This document shows, piece by piece, positions 1 through 6,660 of a stretch of DNA of 10,320 bases; position 1 is the first letter of the stretch; every line of letters starts with the position of its first letter. Below the pieces are notes generated by a model that had not been told where the DNA came from, ran no database searches, and saw only the letters and a program-made list of their open reading frames with translations. The translations under genes and the position numbers were made by a program. Source of the DNA: JBHIBA01 sp046758845 (lineage in GTDB: Bacteria > UBA8248 > JACPRG01 > G963555815); contig JBHIBA010000156.1 in the NCBI GenBank assembly GCA_046758845.1, positions 1 through 10,320 on the forward strand. Reading direction: 5' to 3'.

Positions 1-7
1 GGGGGGT

Positions 8-40
8 GTGGGGGGGCGCCTTTCAAAAAGCGCCCCCCAC
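8..40. repeat. GC-rich palindromic dispersed repeat, copy A
   Basis: Inverted repeat with arms of about 11 bases (a G-run followed by CGC, mirrored as GCG followed by a C-run and AC) around a short loop reading cctttcaaaaag. One G in the left arm is unpaired. The same palindrome occurs at 5051-5085, and half copies lie at 5450-5462, 10266-10283 and 10307-10320. This copy is inverted relative to the one at 5051-5085, judged by the asymmetric loop. A gccggcac motif follows at 47-54, as in the copies near 5432 and 10300. The element is noncoding. An open frame runs through it into the dehydrogenase gene, but that is chance read-through. Confidence 0.75.
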
Positions 41-182
41 GCCTAAGCCGGCACGTCCGGGCCCCCAAAGCCCCCCCGGTACACCCTCCCGATGTGATCC
101 ACGTCATGGCCCGCCGCCCCCTTGGGGCCTAGGTTCGGTTGAAGGACAGCGCGAGTCATTCCCGGACAGGCGGGAGAGCGGC

Positions 183-2459
183 GTGGACCGGATTTTCGTC
201 GGAAAGAGTTTCGCCCGGCCGGACGGGGCCGTTCAGGCCACGGGAGAGGCCAGGTTTGTGGACGACCTCCGCTTCGAACGGCTCCTGCACGGAAAGGTCT
301 TGCGCGCCGCCCATCCTCACGCCCGGATCCTCAACCTCGACACCGGACCGGCCGAGCGCCTGGCGGGTGTTGCGGGCGTTTTGACGCATCAGGACATCCC
401 AAACAACCGGTGCGGCTTCACCTTCCTGGATCAGCCCGTCCTGGCTTCCGACCGGGTGAGATATTTGGGAGATGCGGTGGCGGCGGTGGCGGCCGAAAGC
501 CCCGAGATCGCCGAGGAGGCCGTCCGGCTCATTCGGGTCGAATACGAGGTCCTCCCGGCCGTCTTCGACCCGGAGGAGGCGATGCGCCCGGGGGCGCCCA
601 TCCTTCATGAAGGCCACCGCTGGGAGCGGAACATTTGCTTCCACCGAAAGGTCCGGAAGGGAGACGTGGCGCGCGGGTTTGAGGAATCCGATCTCCTGGT
701 TGAGGGGGATTACTCCACCCAGTGGAACGAGCACGCGGCCATCGAGCCCCACATCTGCGCGGCGCAGCCGGAACCCGGCGGGAAACTCGTGATCTGGGCC
801 TCCACGCAGCGTCCCTTCCTCTGGCGGTCGGACCTTTGCCGGGTGCTGAACCTCTCCATGTCCAAGGTCAGGGTGATTCCGGTCTACTGCGGGGGCGGAT
901 TCGGCGGAAAACACGAGATCGTTGTGGAGCCCTTTGCCGCCCTCTTTGCGTTGCGGACCGGCCGGCCGGTCAAGTTCCGCTATACGCGGGAAGAGGAATT
1001 CGTCGCCTCCACGGTCCGTCACCCGTACCGGATACGCTACAAAACCGGCGTCAAACAGGACGGGCGGGTCCTCGCGCGCCAGGCCCGGATCGTCTCGGAC
1101 TCCGGCCCTTATTGCTCATGGGGGGAATCCGCCCTCACCAAGGCCGCGATCCACGCCGTCGGCCCTTACCGGGTCCCGAACGTCCGCGTAGACGCGTATC
1201 TGGTCTACACCAACAATCCCCTCACCGGAGCCGTCCGGGGATTCGGCGTCCCGCAGGTATCGTTCGCCCATGAGGTCCATACCGAGGAAATGTGCCACAG
1301 ACTCGGGATGGACCCCCTCGCGTTCCGGAAACTCAACGCCGTGCGCACCGGCGACGTCTACACCACCGGAGTCCGTCTGGAGAGCGTGGGACTCCTGGAG
1401 ACCTTGGAACGGGCGGCCGCGGCCGTGGGGTGGGAACATCCCCCGGCGAACGGGAGGTCGGCCAACGGGCGGCTGCGGCGCGGCGTGGGTATCGCCTCGA
1501 TGATTTACCCCGTGGGTTTCACCTCCTTTCTCAACCCCAGCGCCGCCTTCCTTCGCGTCAATGAGGACGGCTCGGGCACGCTATGGACCGGGTGCGCCGA
1601 CACCGGCCAGGGCGCGCACCGCATCCTGGCCCAAATCGCAGCCGAGGAGACGGGCGTTCACCCCGACCGCATGGTCGTGATTGGCGGAGACACCGAGCTC
1701 ACCCCCTTCGACTGCGGGGCCGTCGCCTCTCGCACAACCCACATCGGGGGGAATGCCGTGAAAGCAGCGGGCCGCAGGGTCCGCGACCAGATCCTCTCCG
1801 CCGCCGCCGAGCTGATGGAGGCTTCTCCCAGGGACCTGGCCATCGGAAAGGAGCGCGTGGAAGTCGTGGGTTCGCCCGACCGGGCTGCGAGCCTCAAGGA
1901 AATCGCCGCCTTCAGCCACAAAAGGGGCCGGACGATGCAGGCCGAGGGCGCCTACAGTCCCGACCTGACCCCCCTCGACGAAGAGACCGGACAAGGCCGT
2001 CCCTACGATTGCTGGGTCTTCGCCACGCATGCGGCCGAGGTCGAGGTGGATGTCGAGACAGGCGAGTTTCGGGTGCTCAAGCTAGTCTGCGCGCACGACG
2101 CGGGGACCGCCGTGAACCCGCTCGAACTGGAAGGACAGATCCAGGGGGGCTCCCTTCAGGGTGTCGGCTACGGGACGATGGAAGAAATCTTTTGCCGGGA
2201 TGGGCGCGTAGAGAACCCTGACTTCGCAGGCTATCTGCTTCCGACGTCCCTGGACTCGCCCGAAGAGCACCGCTCCGAGGCCGTAGAGACGTATGAGCCG
2301 ACCGGTCCCTACGGGGCCAAGGGCGTGGCCGAGCCGGTGCTCAATCCGACGGCCCCCGCCATCTGCAACGCCATCTATCACGCCGTCGGCGTCCGTCTCA
2401 CCGAACTTCCCGTTACGGCTGAGAAGATCCTGGCGCATTTCCGCCGAAAGGGGGCCTGA
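183..2459 (+). CDS. Xanthine dehydrogenase family protein, molybdopterin-binding (large) subunit
   Basis: This is the catalytic large subunit of a molybdenum hydroxylase (xanthine dehydrogenase/aldehyde oxidase/aerobic CO dehydrogenase superfamily), a cytoplasmic enzyme that hydroxylates a heterocycle or aldehyde. The 758 residues fit the family. The N-terminal hammerhead domain spans about residues 12-125 and the two molybdopterin-binding domains about 140-380 and 400-700. Visible motifs are GGGFGGKHE near 237-245, AVRGFG near 350-355, TGQGAH near 474-479, HDAGTAVNP near 638-646, and YGAKGVAEP near 710-718. Glu717 in that last motif is the expected catalytic base. AVRGFG replaces the CO dehydrogenase active-site Cys loop, so this is not a CoxL. 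The open frame reaches back to base 6, but those residues translate a palindromic repeat. The GTG at 183, preceded by GGGAGAG, matches where family homology begins. No 2Fe-2S or FAD subunit lies downstream, and partners may sit upstream of the window. The substrate cannot be told from sequence. Confidence 0.93.
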   Translation: MDRIFVGKSFARPDGAVQATGEARFVDDLRFERLLHGKVLRAAHPHARILNLDTGPAERLAGVAGVLTHQDIPNNRCGFTFLDQPVLASDRVRYLGDAVAAVAAESPEIAEEAVRLIRVEYEVLPAVFDPEEAMRPGAPILHEGHRWERNICFHRKVRKGDVARGFEESDLLVEGDYSTQWNEHAAIEPHICAAQPEPGGKLVIWASTQRPFLWRSDLCRVLNLSMSKVRVIPVYCGGGFGGKHEIVVEPFAALFALRTGRPVKFRYTREEEFVASTVRHPYRIRYKTGVKQDGRVLARQARIVSDSGPYCSWGESALTKAAIHAVGPYRVPNVRVDAYLVYTNNPLTGAVRGFGVPQVSFAHEVHTEEMCHRLGMDPLAFRKLNAVRTGDVYTTGVRLESVGLLETLERAAAAVGWEHPPANGRSANGRLRRGVGIASMIYPVGFTSFLNPSAAFLRVNEDGSGTLWTGCADTGQGAHRILAQIAAEETGVHPDRMVVIGGDTELTPFDCGAVASRTTHIGGNAVKAAGRRVRDQILSAAAELMEASPRDLAIGKERVEVVGSPDRAASLKEIAAFSHKRGRTMQAEGAYSPDLTPLDEETGQGRPYDCWVFATHAAEVEVDVETGEFRVLKLVCAHDAGTAVNPLELEGQIQGGSLQGVGYGTMEEIFCRDGRVENPDFAGYLLPTSLDSPEEHRSEAVETYEPTGPYGAKGVAEPVLNPTAPAICNAIYHAVGVRLTELPVTAEKILAHFRRKGA

Positions 2460-2513
2460 AATCCCCTCTTCGAGCTGCCGAGCCCTGGGGAATCCGGGAA
2501 AAGAACTGAGCCG

Positions 2514-2559
2514 CCCCGTCGGTGAATCGGCGGGGAAGTGCAGGCCCGGAAAGGCCGGG
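2514..2559. terminator. Possible bidirectional terminator between convergent genes
   Basis: The 111-base gap between the convergent dehydrogenase and flippase-like genes holds two small inverted repeats. CCCCGTC at 2514-2520 pairs with GGCGGGG at 2529-2535 (one G-T pair), and CCCGG at 2545-2549 pairs with CCGGG at 2555-2559. Neither is followed by a T-run on either strand. The terminator role is inferred from the convergent position only. Confidence 0.3.
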
Positions 2560-2570
2560 ACGATCAACGC

Positions 2571-3605
2571 CTATTCAGGCCGGAGCTTGCTGGACTCGGC
2601 TTCCGCCGGTCGCTGCCAAAGGGCTTTGAACTCGTATCGGGAGAAAAGCGACAGGCCGATGGCGATGAAGAAGACTTCCCGGAACCGGCGGAGAATGCTG
2701 AAAGACAGCGCGGTCGTCCCGGGGAGGCCATAGGCCGCGAAGATGAGAACATTTCCCCCCTCCGTCGCTCCCACCCCCCCTGGAATGAAGAAGATGGCGC
2801 CCCTGATCATCGCGCCGAGGGATTCGACGACGAAGGCCATTCCCCAATTCACGGGAACGCCTAGAAGCCACAAGAGGAGGTAAGCCTCCCCGACGCCTAT
2901 GGTCCATCCGATGAGATGGAAAAGGATACCGAGCGCCAAGCCTCGGGGCTCCTCCCGGTAATATCGGGACAGGCTCTCGTCGATGCGTAGCAGCCGGGTC
3001 TCGAATTTGGCCAGGAGGTCCCGCCGCACTCCCAGGTAACGCATGATCCGGACGAGGGCTCCGAACATCCCCATCCGTTGAAGGACCAGGAGCATCACGC
3101 AGATGGGGATGAAGGCCGCCATCGCCCACATCACGCCCTGCACCAGGGGCGAGCCCATTCCGATCTGGTGAATGGCGATCCCAATGCCGATCATGATGAA
3201 GATGGCTTCTGCGATCGTCATGACCGTCTTGGCCACGACCACCGAGGAGGCGCCTTCCACCATCTTCACGCCGTGGCGCTCCATCAGGAGCACCTTGACC
3301 GGCTCTCCCCCCAGATACGCGGCCGGGGTGATGGTGTTCATGGATTCGCCGATGAGGCGAACCCAGTAAAGCCGGAACAGGCTGATCGCCGGCTTCTCCG
3401 CAAATGAATAGCGCCACCCGACGGTATCGGACGAGTAGGCGAGGAGGTAGGGGATGATGATGATGGGGAAGTAGATTCCTGTCCGCCCAAGCTCCCTCGC
3501 GATGGCGCCGGCGTCCAGGGTGTGGATCAACAAGCCGAAGAAGGCGAAACCCGCAGCCAGAAAGAGAATGCTGATCAGACGCCCAACCTTCCGGTTCCCA
3601 TGCAT
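2571..3605 (-). CDS. Flippase-like integral membrane protein (UPF0104 / LPG-synthase TM family)
   Basis: A 344-residue, strongly hydrophobic protein with about seven or eight predicted membrane segments, beginning with ILFLAAGFAFFGLLI after a short basic N-terminus. Two motifs mark the lysylphosphatidylglycerol synthase TM / UPF0104 family: TPAAYLGGEPVK in the first third, and FIPGGVGATEGG near the C-terminal end. Family members include the membrane part of MprF and the AglD/HpnL-type proteins, which are linked to moving or modifying lipid-linked molecules. The soluble aminoacyl-transferase domain of MprF is absent, so it is not a complete LPG synthase. I chose the ATG at 3605 (MHGNRK). A GTG at 3617 would add four residues, and GAGAG lies 11 bases upstream of the ATG. 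The gene is divergent from the CDP-alcohol transferase gene across about 150 bases, which suggests a role in export of the same lipid, but this is inference. Confidence 0.85.
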   Translation of the reverse strand: MHGNRKVGRLISILFLAAGFAFFGLLIHTLDAGAIARELGRTGIYFPIIIIPYLLAYSSDTVGWRYSFAEKPAISLFRLYWVRLIGESMNTITPAAYLGGEPVKVLLMERHGVKMVEGASSVVVAKTVMTIAEAIFIMIGIGIAIHQIGMGSPLVQGVMWAMAAFIPICVMLLVLQRMGMFGALVRIMRYLGVRRDLLAKFETRLLRIDESLSRYYREEPRGLALGILFHLIGWTIGVGEAYLLLWLLGVPVNWGMAFVVESLGAMIRGAIFFIPGGVGATEGGNVLIFAAYGLPGTTALSFSILRRFREVFFIAIGLSLFSRYEFKALWQRPAEAESSKLRPE

Positions 3606-3678
3606 GAACGCTCGCACTCTCTGAAAAGTGATCTTCTGTCATCGACCCGTGAAGAGGATCGGGCCGCCAAGGGGCCTT

Positions 3679-3687
3679 TGCTACAAT
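3679..3687 (+). promoter_or_regulatory. Possible extended -10 promoter for the CDP-alcohol transferase gene
   Basis: The sequence TGCTACAAT matches an extended -10 element (TGn followed by TACAAT, one mismatch from TATAAT) in the AT-richer part of the divergent intergenic region. No good -35 box lies about 17 bases upstream, which extended -10 promoters often lack. Transcription would start near 3694, leaving a leader of about 65 bases before the TTG start at 3760. No comparable promoter was recognised for the divergent flippase-like gene. Confidence 0.4.
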
Positions 3688-3759
3688 AACATAGGTTTCT
3701 GAAGCGGCGTTTCAAATCAGGAGCTTACCGCAAAGTTCTCTTTCGCGTGAGAAACGGCA

Positions 3760-5043
3760 TTGCCGCGTGCATCGGAACTCCTTCCCCGGGCCATCGTGGT
3801 CGCCCCGGCTCCCGCCGACCCAACGGCGCCGGGCCCGGCCCTTTTTCGGGTCGGCGGGCTCTCCGTCCTGGTCCGGGCGTTGCTCGCCTTGTGGCGGGCG
3901 GGCGTGAAGGACCTCACGGTTGTGGCGGAGGGCCCCAAAGACTCCCTCGTGGGGGAAGTGCGCCGCGACGCCAGGCTGAAAGAGACCCGCTTCCTGACGC
4001 CCGCCGAGGTCTCGGCCCACGCGTCCCTTTCGGGCGGTTTTCTCCTCGTCTCGGCCGATCGTGTGTTCTCTTCGGAGGCGCTAGCGGACCTCTTCGCCGC
4101 GGCGGCATCGGAAAAAGGGTGCGTCTTTCTCAATGGGGAGGACGGACGGTTCGCGGGGCTCGCACACTGCCCGGCTTCGCTCGGGGAATCAATCGCCACT
4201 GTCCTGGGAGGGCTGGGCGACCTGACCGCCCGGCTGGCAAGCGTCCTGCCGTCCGCGGGCCAACGGCCTTTGCAAAGAGGCTTCATCCAACCGATCCGAT
4301 CGGCGGCGGAGGCGAGAGAGGCAGAGGACCGCCTTTTGAAAAGCCTGCCCAAAGAGACCGACAGCTTCCTGACCCGTCACATTGACCGGCGCATCTCGCT
4401 GCCCATCACCCGCCGGCTCGCCCGGAGCGGCATCACGCCCAATCAAGTGACCCTCTTGCACTTCTGCATCGGCCTGATGGGGGCCGCGCTCTTTGCGCAG
4501 CCCGTTCGCTGGATCCAGGTGCTCGGGGCCCTGCTCTTCCTTTTCTCTTCGACGGTGGACGGTTGCGACGGAGAGATCGCGCGCCTGAAGTTCCAACAGA
4601 GCCGATTGGGCGGCTGGCTGGACATCGGGCTCGACAACCTCGTTCACATGGCGGTCTTCGCCGCCATCGCCATCGGACTCTACCGGCAAACGCCGGCCGA
4701 TCGGTTCCTTTGGCTCGGGGCGCTCTCCTGTCTGGGCGTGCTCCTTTCCACCGGGTTGGTCTTCTGGACAGTCCTGCGCTTCAAGTCCGGGGAGGGGGAT
4801 TTCTTCGTCTCGGTCGCCGAGGGGGTGGAGAAAGAGGCAAAGCCGGAGGGCGGATCCGCGGAAGCGAAAAAGGATTGGGCCCGGGGGATCGATGACTACC
4901 TCGCCCGTCGCGATTTCATCTATCTGCTCGTCCTCCTGGCGGCCTTGGGCAAACTGGAGTGGTTCCTCTGGGCGAGCGCCGTCGGAGGGAACCTTTTTTT
5001 CCTGAGTCTCGTCGTGCTCTACTGCCGTGCGAGACCGTCTTAG
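3760..5043 (+). CDS. Degenerate nucleotidyltransferase domain fused to CDP-alcohol phosphatidyltransferase
   Basis: A 427-residue two-part protein. Residues about 10-195 follow the plan of sugar-phosphate/inositol-phosphate nucleotidyltransferases (LFRVGGLSVLVRALLALWRAG is typical), but the GxGxR nucleotide loop and the following Lys are replaced by an Ala/Pro-rich stretch, so this half is probably not catalytic. Residues about 200-427 are a membrane CDP-alcohol phosphatidyltransferase with the complete signature D267-x2-D270-G-x2-A-R-x8-G284-x3-D288-x3-D292, preceded by TPNQVT and followed by several membrane segments. Family knowledge: such enzymes move a phospho-alcohol from CDP-alcohol to an acceptor alcohol. 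The domain order matches bifunctional IPC transferase/DIPP synthases. The TTG at 3760 is the first possible start after the in-frame stop at 3748, with GAGA seven bases upstream. A GTG at 3796 is an alternative. The acceptor and the alcohol (inositol, glycerol or another polyol) are unknown. Confidence 0.85.
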   Translation: MPRASELLPRAIVVAPAPADPTAPGPALFRVGGLSVLVRALLALWRAGVKDLTVVAEGPKDSLVGEVRRDARLKETRFLTPAEVSAHASLSGGFLLVSADRVFSSEALADLFAAAASEKGCVFLNGEDGRFAGLAHCPASLGESIATVLGGLGDLTARLASVLPSAGQRPLQRGFIQPIRSAAEAREAEDRLLKSLPKETDSFLTRHIDRRISLPITRRLARSGITPNQVTLLHFCIGLMGAALFAQPVRWIQVLGALLFLFSSTVDGCDGEIARLKFQQSRLGGWLDIGLDNLVHMAVFAAIAIGLYRQTPADRFLWLGALSCLGVLLSTGLVFWTVLRFKSGEGDFFVSVAEGVEKEAKPEGGSAEAKKDWARGIDDYLARRDFIYLLVLLAALGKLEWFLWASAVGGNLFFLSLVVLYCRARPS

Positions 5044-5050
5044 GAGATTC

Positions 5051-5085
5051 TGCGGGGGGCGCTTTTTGAAAGGCGCCCCCCCGCA
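5051..5085. repeat. GC-rich palindromic dispersed repeat, copy B
   Basis: Nearly perfect inverted repeat: tgcggggggcgc at 5051-5062 against its complement ending at 5085 (one extra C in the right arm), around a loop tttttgaaag. It begins seven bases after the TAG of the CDP-alcohol transferase gene. Its first 18 bases, tgcggggggcgctttttg, recur exactly at 10266-10283. As RNA it would fold into a strong GC stem and could also help stop transcription. Confidence 0.75.
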
Positions 5086-5108
5086 ACCCCCAGCAAAACT
5101 TTCTATTC

Positions 5109-5146
5109 GCGAAAAGGGGCGGCCCTTCAGGGCCGCCCCTTTTCGC
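5109..5146. terminator. Perfect 17-bp stem hairpin, probable bidirectional terminator
   Basis: Seventeen-base perfect inverted arms (gcgaaaaggggcggccc and its complement) enclose the four-base loop ttca. The stem has a GC core flanked by an A-run on the 5' side and a T-run on the 3' side, so on both strands transcription would pass a GC stem and then TTTT. It lies between convergent genes, so it can serve both. The T-run is within the stem and is only four long, so efficiency is uncertain. Confidence 0.6.
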
Positions 5147-5431
5147 AAAAAGCTGGCTCGTTGGCCGGATGCTGCGGCTGCCGCAGGCAGACCTCTGGCC
5201 AAAAACACCGACCATCGAAGGGACAAAGACAACCGGCCCGCCAAAACCACATCCAACCCAAAGCAGGCCCGGCCACGCAGTGCCGGGCCGCCAAAAGTTT
5301 TCCGGGGGGTCCCTAGGGGGGCGGGACGCACCGCGTCAGGTTTCTGCACTGGCGTGCCTGGTCAATCGCCTCTCGGAAGGGGTGCGCCAAAGACGCCCCG
5401 CTTACGCGCACGTACCTCCAACCGCAGTTCG

Positions 5432-5462
5432 GCCGGCACGCAAGTGCCCAAAAAGCGCCCCC
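5432..5462 (-). repeat. Dispersed repeat, inverted copy C (matches 10270-10300)
   Basis: The reverse complement of this 31-base segment matches bases 10270-10300 at 30 of 31 positions. It joins half of the G-rich palindrome (gggggcgctttttg) to a second module, ggcacttgcgtgccggc, which can itself fold as GGCAC/GTGCC. The other copy lies in the opposite orientation just beyond the far end of the five-gene unit. Confidence 0.7.
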
Positions 5463-5486
5463 TGGGAAACTGGCCGGTTTTCAAAG

Positions 5487-5510
5487 CTTGTCCTGAGCGA
5501 AGCCGAAGGA
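5487..5510 (+). repeat. TGAGCGAAGCCGAAGGA-type dispersed motif
   Basis: The segment contains gtcctgagcgaagccgaagga. From general knowledge, this motif and its close variant with GTCGAA recur in intergenic regions of many unrelated bacterial genomes, where their translations give recurring PERSRR or LSEAEG peptides in spurious proteins. Only one copy is in this window. No function is known to me. Confidence 0.6.
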
Positions 5511-5565
5511 AGGCCCCCCTGGAAATCCAGGCTTTCGCCCCAATCTGGGAATCCCGGGAGAATCG

Positions 5566-6660
5566 CTAGGATAAGCCGTACTTCGGGTCCGTTCCGTTGC
5601 GGGAGTAATGCTTCAGCCGCATGGAGAGCTGGTTTTTGACGAGGAAGGTCCGCGGGTTGAAGGCATAGCGCGGGCAGGTCTCACAGACCGGAATTCCTTT
5701 CACGTGTCCGGCGGCGTGGCGGCGGCGAATTTCTCTGAGGACCGGCCCGTTCCAGATTTCCCGGATGGTCTGCCGGCGCGCGTCTCCCAGGACGATTTCC
5801 CGGTCATAGGTGTTGCTGCAAAGCGTGGCCGTGCCGTCCCACAGGATGGAAAGCTCCTTCCACGGCAGGGCGCAGGGGGTCTGCTGGATCGGTTCGCCGT
5901 TGCCGTTGGTCAGCTCGGGCATCTGACCGCCCCAGGTCTTCATTTTCTTGATCGTGACCCCCTCGGGCCACAGGCCTTGGAAGGCCTCGAGTTCCTCGTG
6001 GGTCTCCGTGGTGTGGACGACCTGCACGGTGCTGTAAATGGCATTGGGGATCTGGGTCTTCAGGTGATAAAAGCCCTGAATGTTGGCGAGGGTCTTCTCG
6101 TAATCGCCCTTCTGATAGTTCTTCATCCTTCGGACGGTTTCATACGTAGTAGGATTGGCTCCTTCGAAGGAAATCACGAGGAAATCCAGATCCGAGGTCA
6201 GCAGACCGCGGCTGCGCTTTTCGTCCAGGAAGGAAGAATTCGTGGAAAGACCCGTCCCCACGCCCTTTTCTTTTGCGTAGTGGATCATGTCGAAGATTTT
6301 CTTGTGGGCCAGGGACTCCCCCATGAAGTGCAGATACACGAACTCCACGTGCTCCGTGCTCTGATCGATGATGTTGCGGAAAAGTTCCTCCTTCATGAAA
6401 CCGGTTTCGCGCTGCATCTTGTCATGTGGGCAGAAAGTACAGGCGAGATTGCAATAATTGGTGAGCTCGATCTTTAGGTGGGCGGGGAAGCCGGAGACGT
6501 ACGCCTCCCCCCGGAAATAGCTCTTGGCTAGGCGCGCTCGGTTCAGGAGGTGGCGCAGACGCGTCCAGGGGGACCGGCGGACCCTGGCGTTATCCCGGGC
6601 CGGCGCCGCCGCGGCGCCATCAGAGCGCGATTTTTCGCTTAATGCAGTCGAAGACTTCAT
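5566..6660 (-). CDS. Radical SAM protein with SPASM domain
   Basis: A 364-residue radical SAM enzyme. After a basic, low-complexity N-terminus of about 45 residues, the 4Fe-4S motif CNLACTFC gives C70, C74 and C77, which bind the cluster that cleaves S-adenosylmethionine. GESL near 114-117 is the usual GE motif of the barrel. The C-terminal part, about 260-335, has the SPASM pattern: C263, C281 within DGTATLCSN, the GDARRQTIREIWNG segment, and C326/C329. Four Cys suggest one auxiliary cluster. Related enzymes modify peptides, proteins or small molecules. No candidate precursor peptide is seen nearby, so a small-molecule or enzyme-activating role is equally possible. The ATG at 6660 lies inside the end of the aminotransferase gene and is preceded by GAGG with a six-base spacer, so the 41-base overlap is credible. 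It is the last gene of the minus-strand unit, and the substrate is unknown. Confidence 0.9.
   Translation of the reverse strand: MKSSTALSEKSRSDGAAAAPARDNARVRRSPWTRLRHLLNRARLAKSYFRGEAYVSGFPAHLKIELTNYCNLACTFCPHDKMQRETGFMKEELFRNIIDQSTEHVEFVYLHFMGESLAHKKIFDMIHYAKEKGVGTGLSTNSSFLDEKRSRGLLTSDLDFLVISFEGANPTTYETVRRMKNYQKGDYEKTLANIQGFYHLKTQIPNAIYSTVQVVHTTETHEELEAFQGLWPEGVTIKKMKTWGGQMPELTNGNGEPIQQTPCALPWKELSILWDGTATLCSNTYDREIVLGDARRQTIREIWNGPVLREIRRRHAAGHVKGIPVCETCPRYAFNPRTFLVKNQLSMRLKHYSRNGTDPKYGLS

Larger units (their letters stand above)
5044..5565. other. Noncoding, repeat-rich convergent intergenic region
   Basis: About 520 bases separate the convergent CDP-alcohol transferase and radical SAM genes. 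Open frames here are translations of repeats and show no protein family. The stretch holds two strong hairpins at its left end. Further inside are a 15-base palindrome CTGCGGCTGCCGCAG at 5172-5186, an inverted repeat GGCCCGGC/GCCGGGCC at 5266-5273 and 5282-5289, and a gcactggcgtgcc copy at 5346-5358. Near the right end lie the inverted repeat copy at 5432-5462, the TGAGCGAAGCCGAAGGA motif near 5494-5510, and a CCTGGA/TCCAGG hairpin at 5518-5531. It looks like an accumulation site for small dispersed repeats. Confidence 0.7.

Noticed and set aside
93..108. CRP/FNR-like site tgtgatccacgtcatg upstream of the dehydrogenase
   Set aside because: Only the left half fits TGTGA. The right half differs from TCACA at two of five bases, and no promoter is evident beside it.
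6..182. In-frame 59-residue N-terminal extension of the dehydrogenase
   Set aside because: It translates a palindromic repeat and Pro/Arg-rich GC sequence, and family homology begins right after the GTG at 183.
2575..3642. 355-residue minus-strand open frame in another frame over the flippase-like gene
   Set aside because: It is rich in His, Arg and Pro with no membrane segments. The overlapping frame has clear family motifs.
4189..5349. 386-residue open frame antisense to the CDP-alcohol transferase
   Set aside because: Its composition is that of a GC-rich shadow frame, it has no recognisable motif, and it runs into repeats. The plus strand carries the complete CDP-alcohol transferase signature.
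5027..5639. Two plus-strand open frames across the convergent gap
   Set aside because: They translate hairpins and dispersed repeats (for example PERSRR and LSEAEG peptides) and have no ribosome site or family resemblance.
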